DNA of 64,000 nt from an uncultured Pseudomonadota bacterium (GTDB lineage Bacteria > Pseudomonadota > Gammaproteobacteria > Burkholderiales > Thiobacillaceae), in assembly GCA_903835655.1 (NCBI GenBank), contig CAILNT010000074.1, positions 1 through 64,000 of the forward strand, given 5' to 3'. Positions 58,654 through 64,000 of the stretch are shown here, piece after piece. Each line of letters opens with the position of its first letter. The first letter of the stretch is position 1. A program made the translations under genes and the position numbers. A model generated the notes under the pieces. The model was not told the DNA's origin and ran no database searches. It worked only from the letters and a program-made list of their open reading frames with translations.

Positions 58654-60216
58654 TTACGGCTCCAACAGCGTGGCCTTCGCCTGTGCCAATTGACCGGGGT
58701 AGTCGCGCGACGCGTGCAGACCCCGGCTTTCGTGGCGCGATTTGGCACTACGCACGATGAGGTCGGCGGTGAGCACCAGGTTGCGCAACTCGACCAGATC
58801 GTTGCTCACCCTAAAATTGCTGTAATACTCGTCGATCTCGTCGGCCAGGAGCTTGAGGCGGTGGGCGGCGCGCTCCAGGCGCTTGGTGGTGCGCACGATG
58901 CCGACATAATCCCACATGAAGCGGCGCAGTTCGTGCCAGTTGTGGGCGAGGACGATCTCCTCGTCGGCGTCGGTCACGCGGCTTTCGTCCCAGACCGGCA
59001 ATGCCTGCTCCCGCGCGGGCGTCGACGTGGCGATGTGAGCCGCCGCCGCACGTCCATACACCAGGCATTCCAGCAGGGAATTGGATGCGAGTCGATTGGC
59101 GCCATGCAGGCCGGTGCAACTGGTTTCACCGATGGCATAGAGGTGATCGGCATCGCTATGCCCGTTCCTGTCCACCAGCACGCCGCCACAGGTGTAGTGC
59201 GCGGCCGGGGCCACCGGAATCCAGGTACGCGTGATGTCGATGCCCAGTTCCAGGCAGCGTGCGTGGATGTTGGGAAAATGGCTGACGATGAACTTGGCAG
59301 GCTTGTGGGTGATGTCCAGATACACGCAATCGAGGCCACGTTTCTTCATCTCGAAATCGATGGCGCGCGCCACCACGTCACGCGGCGCCAGTTCGGCGCG
59401 CTCGTCGTGTTCCGGCATGAAGCGGTTGCCATCGGGCAGGCGCAGCAGCGCCCCTTCGCCGCGCATCGCCTCGGTGATGAGAAAGGACTTGGCATGCGGG
59501 TGGTAGAGACAGGTCGGGTGAAACTGGATGAATTCCAGGTTGGCCACGCGGCAGCCCGCGCGCCAGGCCATGGCGATCCCGTCGCCGGTCGCCGTATCCG
59601 GGTTGGTGGTGTAGAGAAAGGCCTTGCCGGCGCCACCGCTGGCCAGCACAGTGAAACCGGCGGCGAAGGTGGCCACATGGCCGCTGGCGGTATCGAGTAC
59701 GTAAGCCCCATACACCCCGCGCCCCTCGCCCCCGAGAAGGCGGTCGGTGATCAGGTCGATCGCGATGTGCTCCGGGTACAGGGTCAGATTGGGCCGCGCC
59801 GCCATCCGCGCCAACAGGATGTCTTGCACGGCGCGCCCAGTGGCATCCGCCGCGTGCAACACCCGGCGCTTCGAGTGGCCGCCTTCGCGCGTCAGGTGAT
59901 AATCCTTCCCCTCGTGGTCGAACGGCGCGCCCTGCTCGATCAACCATTGCACCGCGCCGGGTGCCGCTTCCACCACATGGCGCACCACGGCCTCGTTGCA
60001 CAGACCGGCCCCCGCCACCAGGGTATCGCGCACATGCTCGTCGAAGCTGTCCTCCGGGCTGGTGACTGCGGCAATGCCGCCCTGTGCCCAATAACTGGAA
60101 CTGTCCGTGCCGGCTTTCTTGGTCACGACCGCGATGTGCAACCCCTCGGGCAGGGACAATGCCAGGGTGGCGGCGGACAGGCCGGAACCGATGATGAGTA
60201 CGTCGAAGCGCTGCAT
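58654..60216 (-). CDS. nadB: L-aspartate oxidase
   Basis: This 520-residue FAD enzyme makes iminoaspartate for NAD synthesis. FAD-binding [18 protein letters not shown] is near 7, the FAD-His region [16 protein letters not shown]-like is near 113, and [20 protein letters not shown] near 340 plus [19 protein letters not shown] near 362 are diagnostic. NadA and NadC are not here. It converges on pepA with a 29-base gap and is divergent from rpoE. Confidence 0.95.
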   Translation of the reverse strand: MQRFDVLIIGSGLSAATLALSLPEGLHIAVVTKKAGTDSSSYWAQGGIAAVTSPEDSFDEHVRDTLVAGAGLCNEAVVRHVVEAAPGAVQWLIEQGAPFDHEGKDYHLTREGGHSKRRVLHAADATGRAVQDILLARMAARPNLTLYPEHIAIDLITDRLLGGEGRGVYGAYVLDTASGHVATFAAGFTVLASGGAGKAFLYTTNPDTATGDGIAMAWRAGCRVANLEFIQFHPTCLYHPHAKSFLITEAMRGEGALLRLPDGNRFMPEHDERAELAPRDVVARAIDFEMKKRGLDCVYLDITHKPAKFIVSHFPNIHARCLELGIDITRTWIPVAPAAHYTCGGVLVDRNGHSDADHLYAIGETSCTGLHGANRLASNSLLECLVYGRAAAAHIATSTPAREQALPVWDESRVTDADEEIVLAHNWHELRRFMWDYVGIVRTTKRLERAAHRLKLLADEIDEYYSNFRVSNDLVELRNLVLTADLIVRSAKSRHESRGLHASRDYPGQLAQAKATLLEP

Positions 60217-60353
60217 GACCTCGCTCGCAGAATGGGAGGGCGACGCGGCACCCACCGGAGCCTACTCACCGGTGTGCCCGCCGTTCGGCCGGTTATACTC
60301 GACCCGACATGGATTGCAAGCCGTGGCAGCACTGTGCCACGCAGAGGAAGAGG

Positions 60354-60953
60354 ATGAGTGATCGGGAAATCGATCTACAACTGGTCGAGCGGGTGCGCGA
60401 GGGCGACAAGCGGGCATTTGGACTGCTGGTGGAAAAATATCGCCGCCGGGTCATCCGCCTCCTGTCGCGCATGGTGCGCAATCCTGAAGACCTGGAGGAC
60501 ATCGCCCAGGAAACCTTTATCAAGGCTTACCGGGCGCTACCGCAGTTTCGTGGCGACGCGGCCTTCTATACCTGGCTGTATCGCATCGCCGTGAATACCG
60601 CGAAAAATTTCCTGATCGCGCGCGGCAAGGCGATGCGCACGGTGAGCGACCACGCGGCCAACGACGACGACGAGCCCGATGAACGCCTGGTGGCCCAGGA
60701 CAACAGCACGCCGGAATCGGAACTCCTGTCGAAACAGGTTGCCATAGCCGTTAACGAAGCGGTGGACGCCCTGCCCGAGGAGTTGCGCCAAGCCATCACC
60801 CTGCGAGAAATGGAAGGCTTGAGTTACGAAGAAATCGCGGAAACCATGGATTGCCCGATTGGCACCGTGCGCTCGCGCATCTTCCGGGCGCGCGAGGCGA
60901 TTTCCAGCAAATTGCGGCCGATCCTGGGCACGCCGGATGACAAGAGGTGGTAG
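60354..60953 (+). CDS. rpoE: RNA polymerase sigma-E factor (RpoE/AlgU type)
   Basis: This 199-residue ECF sigma factor begins MSDREIDLQLVERVREGDKR. Region 2 has EDIAQETFIKAYRALPQFRG near 50 and YTWLYRIAVNTAKNFL near 75; region 4 has EGLSYEEIAETMDCPIGTVR near 155. It controls the envelope-stress response and is followed by its anti-sigma genes. No clear sigma-E-type autoregulatory promoter was identified upstream. Confidence 0.96.
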   Translation: MSDREIDLQLVERVREGDKRAFGLLVEKYRRRVIRLLSRMVRNPEDLEDIAQETFIKAYRALPQFRGDAAFYTWLYRIAVNTAKNFLIARGKAMRTVSDHAANDDDEPDERLVAQDNSTPESELLSKQVAIAVNEAVDALPEELRQAITLREMEGLSYEEIAETMDCPIGTVRSRIFRAREAISSKLRPILGTPDDKRW

Positions 60954-60957
60954 CCAG

Positions 60958-61431
60958 ATGAACACGACACAAAATAACGATGAGCACCTTTCCGCCCTGC
61001 TGGATGGCGAACTGTCCGACCGGGACGCACAGCGGGTGATCCGCCAACTGGCTGACGACCCCGCCGGACGGGCGCGGTTCGCCGAGTACTGCGCCGTGGG
61101 CGACCTACTGCGCGGGCATCGTGCCGACCTCCCCGAACTCACCGGGAGGGTCATGGCCGCGCTCGAAGATGAGCCCACGGTGCTCGCTCCCGTGCGCCGG
61201 GACGGTGGGCGACGGCCACTGCTCTGGCTCGCCGCCGCGGCCTGTGGCGTTCTCACGTGGGGTCTGTGGGGAGGCGTGCCGCGTCAGGAGAGTTCGGCGG
61301 TGCTGGCCTCCTTGCGGGCACCGGCGGATGTCGCGCCCTATCTGGCCGCGCACCAGGACTATGCGCAGGCCGTGCTCGACGTGCCGGAAATGCAGTTCAC
61401 CCGGGTCTCTCTGAGCGGAGAAGCCCGATGA
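60958..61431 (+). CDS. rseA: Anti-sigma-E factor RseA (MucA)
   Basis: This 157-residue single-pass membrane protein has the cytoplasmic sigma-binding region EHLSALLDGELSDRDAQRVI near 9 and a membrane helix (about 84-101, WLAAAACGVLTWGLWGG). The periplasmic tail is short. It overlaps rseB by four bases. It sequesters RpoE until regulated proteolysis. Confidence 0.9.
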   Translation: MNTTQNNDEHLSALLDGELSDRDAQRVIRQLADDPAGRARFAEYCAVGDLLRGHRADLPELTGRVMAALEDEPTVLAPVRRDGGRRPLLWLAAAACGVLTWGLWGGVPRQESSAVLASLRAPADVAPYLAAHQDYAQAVLDVPEMQFTRVSLSGEAR

Positions 61432-62363
61432 GGGCAGCGCCCTGGCTGTTGCTCCTCTGCATGGCGAGCGCGCAGGCCACGCAAGCGCTGCCGCCAGCCG
61501 AAGCCATCGCTTGGTTGCAGAAGATGGCCGATGCCTCGCGACAACTGGCCTACGAAGGTGTCTTCGTGGTGCGCCAGGGCGATGGCATGCAGACGCTGTC
61601 CATCAGCAACCGCCCGTCCGCACAGGGTAATGAAAGCCGCCTCTTGTCCCTGGATGGAAATCCGCGCGAAGTGCGTTGCAGTCAGACCGGCGCGGTGACC
61701 CTGGTATCCGAGGGCAGTCAGGTTCACGCTGAAAAACGCCTGAGCAACCGCCATTTCCCCGACCTGTTGCCCGCCTATCCGCAGGCCCTGCTCAACTGGT
61801 ATGAAGTCAGGCTGGGAGAGATGGCGCGCGTCGCCGGACTGGATTGCCGCAACGTGGAAATCCAGCCCAAGGATGCCTTCCGCTGGGGCTATGTGCTGTG
61901 TGCGGAAAAAGACAGCGGGCTTCCCCTGAAGGCGGTCATGATCAACGGCAGCAAACAGCCGCTGATGCAATACGTCTTTGCCGAGATCAAGTTGGGGGCC
62001 GGCGCGCAGAAGCCGCAAACCCAAGCTGCGCCCCACGCGGAACTCCCCGATCCCGCGCGGCCGGCCGACGCCGTCTTCGCCAGGGCGCTGCCACCGGGGT
62101 ATGCGCGCATCGCCGCGGTCCGGCGACATCTGCCCAACATGCCGGGCGAGGTGGTGCACTGGGTGTTCAGTGACGGCCTCACCCACATCTCCTTGTTCCT
62201 GGCCCCCAGCGACAAACCCGCGGAGCCCCTCAGGGGTGTCAGCCCAAGTGGCATGGTCAACCTCATGCGCCGCCAGGTCGGAGAATTCCAGGCCACCGTG
62301 CTGGGCGACGCCCCCTGGGTCGCGGTGGAAGCCATCGCCCAGGGCCTGGAGCCGAGAAAATGA
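61428..62363 (+). CDS. rseB: Sigma-E regulatory protein RseB (MucB)
   Basis: This 311-residue periplasmic protein has a signal peptide (WLLLLCMASAQATQA). The large N-terminal domain has AYEGVFVVRQGDGMQTLSI near 40 and CRNVEIQPKDAFRWGYVLC near 143; the small C-terminal domain has GMVNLMRRQVGEFQATVLGD near 275. RseB protects RseA from cleavage and senses LPS or lipoproteins. Confidence 0.94.
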   Translation: MRAAPWLLLLCMASAQATQALPPAEAIAWLQKMADASRQLAYEGVFVVRQGDGMQTLSISNRPSAQGNESRLLSLDGNPREVRCSQTGAVTLVSEGSQVHAEKRLSNRHFPDLLPAYPQALLNWYEVRLGEMARVAGLDCRNVEIQPKDAFRWGYVLCAEKDSGLPLKAVMINGSKQPLMQYVFAEIKLGAGAQKPQTQAAPHAELPDPARPADAVFARALPPGYARIAAVRRHLPNMPGEVVHWVFSDGLTHISLFLAPSDKPAEPLRGVSPSGMVNLMRRQVGEFQATVLGDAPWVAVEAIAQGLEPRK

Positions 62364-62788
62364 TCGAAACTCCCGCCCGGATTACGCGCCTGGATGGCCT
62401 CGACGCCTGGGTCGTCAGCGCCGCGCCCTCTTCCTGCGGCGCCTGCGGCGGCAAAGGCTGCGGCAGCTCCCTGTTCGCCCGTGCCCTGCATGCCAAGGAA
62501 CCGGAATACCGCGTCGAGAACCCCATCGGCGCCAGCGTGGGCGAAGCCGTGGTCATCGGCCTACCCGACGGCGCCCTGCTGGGTGCCGCGCTATCGGGCT
62601 ATATCGTGCCGCTGCTGCTTCTGCTCGCGGGTGCGGCACTGGGCCAATGGATCGCAGGGGAAGCTGGCGCCGTGGCTGGCTGTCTCCTCGGCCTGGGGCT
62701 GGCCGCCTGGAATTTGAGGCGTGGCCGCGGCACGGAAGTGCGCCCCACCGTGCTGCGGCGCGGCGAAACGGGCTGCGCCAGCCGATAA
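62360..62788 (+). CDS. rseC: SoxR-reducing/RseC-family protein
   Basis: This 142-residue membrane protein has an N-terminal Cys cluster SSCGACGGKGCGSSL near 24 that may bind Fe-S or undergo redox, and two membrane helices (about 73-95 and 98-118). RseC modulates sigma-E; relatives act in the Rsx electron-transfer system. It overlaps rseB by four bases. The degP/mucD gene that often ends this operon is not here. Confidence 0.92.
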   Translation: MIETPARITRLDGLDAWVVSAAPSSCGACGGKGCGSSLFARALHAKEPEYRVENPIGASVGEAVVIGLPDGALLGAALSGYIVPLLLLLAGAALGQWIAGEAGAVAGCLLGLGLAAWNLRRGRGTEVRPTVLRRGETGCASR

Positions 62789-62912
62789 AGGGCAGTGCCG
62801 GGGCACACACGGCGATGGAGCGGCCTCCCGGCCGTCGTTCAACCGAGGCACACCCTGCGGGCCTCCAGCCGCGTCGCGGCCTGGAGGACGTTCCCGCGAA
62901 GTCCCCAATATA

Positions 62913-64000
62913 TTACTGGCAGACCTGCTGCATGTTGAACGGCAGCAGGTTGCTGCTGTTGATGGCATCCATGCCGGTCGTCACCAGCCAGTGCAGCGCC
63001 TTGGTGGGCGGGGGGATGATGCCAACCAACTCGGTGGGGCACTTGAAGGTCAGGACGTACAAGGGTTTTTCGCCCGTGGGGTAAACCTTCTTGAGCGTCG
63101 GGAGGATGGATTCATCGGCCAGAGGCGGCATGGAAGGCAACGCCCGCTTCAGGTCACTGAACGTGGGCAGGCTCAGATTGAACGCGGGCAAGGACACGTT
63201 GAACGAAGGTAAGGACAGGTTGTACGCGGGCAAAGCCGGAGCGTAGACGGGAACGCTCACTTGATTCGGGGCTGCGGGGCTGGACAGGTAGGGGTTGACG
63301 GCGCTTGCGTGCGGCGTGGCGGGCATCGCGGTCACGACGGCAACCGGCACGAGAATCTCCGCGCGTGACGCCGCGACGGCGGGCACAGGGCGGACATCGA
63401 CGCGAGCCGGGGCGGCGACCACTGGTGCGGCGACGGGCGCCGCGACCGTGTTGGGCTTGGCGACCACGGACAGCACGGCAACAGGCACAGCGGCTACGCT
63501 GGGCTGGACGAGGGTCGGCACGTAGGCGACGGCGTTTGCCTTGGGCGCGGGTTCCGCGGCAGCGGGCAGGCTGGGCTTGGCTACAGCGGGTATGGCGGGT
63601 ACGGCGGTGGTGGCCAGCGTCAGCGACTTGGCCAAAGCCAGCGGCGCGGCGGGCGCAGGAGCCGCGGGAGCGGGGACTGTGGGGGCGGGGACTGCGGGAG
63701 CGGGGGGCGTTGCCAGATAGGGGTTGGGCGCGCTGGTGATCTGGGTGCTGGTACCCGGCAGATAGGGGGATAGATAGGGGTTCGTCTTCACCACGGCCTT
63801 CAACTCCGGCCCACTCGCGGCGGGCAGCACCGAATCCACCTTTTTCTCGGTGTGTTTGTGCTTGCGATGCGGTTTGTGCACGGCCTTCTTCGGCGGCTCA
63901 ATCTGGGTCTGGTTCGCTTGTGTCTCGCTCCAGGCTGCGCCGCTGTTTACACCTGCCACGCAGGCGAGGAGCAGGCAGCTCAGGAGTTGGGGTAACGCTT
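62913..64000 (-). CDS. Pro/Ala-rich secreted protein with NPY and SLP repeats (5' end outside the window)
   Basis: The frame is still open at the window edge; its first visible residues, QLLSCLLLACVAGVNS, look like the end of a signal peptide or lipobox, so the GTG at 63959 is not the true start. A basic stretch (HKPHRKHKHTEKK) leads to a long Pro/Ala/Val region with NPYL four times. The region YNLSLPSFNVSLPAFNLSLP is a tandem 8-residue repeat. A conserved-looking C-terminus follows (PLYVLTFKCPTELVGIIPPP to MQQVCQ). Function unknown; it shares NPY and LPS motifs with the DUF302 protein at 28.4 kb. Confidence 0.6.
   Translation of the reverse strand, partial: ALPQLLSCLLLACVAGVNSGAAWSETQANQTQIEPPKKAVHKPHRKHKHTEKKVDSVLPAASGPELKAVVKTNPYLSPYLPGTSTQITSAPNPYLATPPAPAVPAPTVPAPAAPAPAAPLALAKSLTLATTAVPAIPAVAKPSLPAAAEPAPKANAVAYVPTLVQPSVAAVPVAVLSVVAKPNTVAAPVAAPVVAAPARVDVRPVPAVAASRAEILVPVAVVTAMPATPHASAVNPYLSSPAAPNQVSVPVYAPALPAYNLSLPSFNVSLPAFNLSLPTFSDLKRALPSMPPLADESILPTLKKVYPTGEKPLYVLTFKCPTELVGIIPPPTKALHWLVTTGMDAINSSNLLPFNMQQVCQ

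Overview
The window is GC-rich, densely coded chromosome with short intergenic gaps. Gene order and family content (fur next to bamE, rpoZ-spoT-ridA-recG, rpe-gph-trpE, rplU-rpmA-obgE-proB, rpoE-rseA-rseB-rseC, lptF-lptG opposite pepA, hpnCDE, coq7, type IV minor pilins) point to a betaproteobacterium. The YeeE/YedE pair, the SCP2-like periplasmic protein and the DUF302 protein would suit a sulfur-oxidising lineage such as Thiobacillus-like or Nitrosomonadales bacteria. That placement is inference; there is no rRNA gene in the window. I found no tRNA, rRNA, CRISPR array, complete insertion sequence or prophage.

Layout. 1-0.8 kb: the 3' end of a chemoreceptor. 0.9-12.6 kb, nearly all minus strand: a STAS-like protein, rmuC, the dTDP-rhamnose genes rfbB-rfbA-rfbC-rfbD with a shrunken four-helix-bundle gene inside, galE, an exosortase-type CAAX protease, a lone short-form hisG, a Phd/VapC toxin-antitoxin pair with a striking inverted repeat, htpG, dapB and bamE. 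12.6-19.8 kb, plus strand: fur, rpoZ, spoT, ridA, recG, two half-size YeeE/YedE transporters and a periplasmic SCP2-like protein. 19.9-28.2 kb: an HDOD protein, a porin/FMN-binding/PepSY operon behind a good Fur box, a small protein with coq7, and a large hybrid histidine kinase. 28.3-33.5 kb: a DUF302 secreted protein, the squalene genes hpnC-hpnD-hpnE, a short-chain dehydrogenase and a cold-shock protein.

33.5-37.7 kb looks like an accessory patch of lower GC: three lipoproteins (two OmpA/Pal-like), a MarR regulator with a palindrome in the divergent promoter, a frameshifted small gene and a ClC chloride channel. 37.7-44.9 kb is a six-gene minor-pilin operon (fimT-pilV-pilW-pilX-pilY1-pilE). 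Its PilY1 has a lectin-like domain interrupted by about 250 residues of tandem repeats. 44.9-50.8 kb holds mltA, apaG, rpe, gph, trpE and an RpfE-like gene. 50.8-51.5 kb is a 645-base gap with hairpins, a possible structured RNA and a small zinc-ribbon reading frame. 51.5-62.8 kb holds proB, obgE, rpmA, rplU, an RDD protein, lptG, lptF, pepA, nadB and the sigma-E operon. The right edge carries the 3' part of a Pro/Ala-rich secreted protein.

Most of the window is housekeeping and envelope biology. The parts that deserve a second look are the Fur-controlled flavin/PepSY operon, the PilY1 insertion, the toxin-antitoxin inverted repeat, the bamE/fur palindrome, the structured element near 51 kb, the repeat directly upstream of a shortened RecG, and the NPY-motif secreted proteins at 28 and 63 kb.
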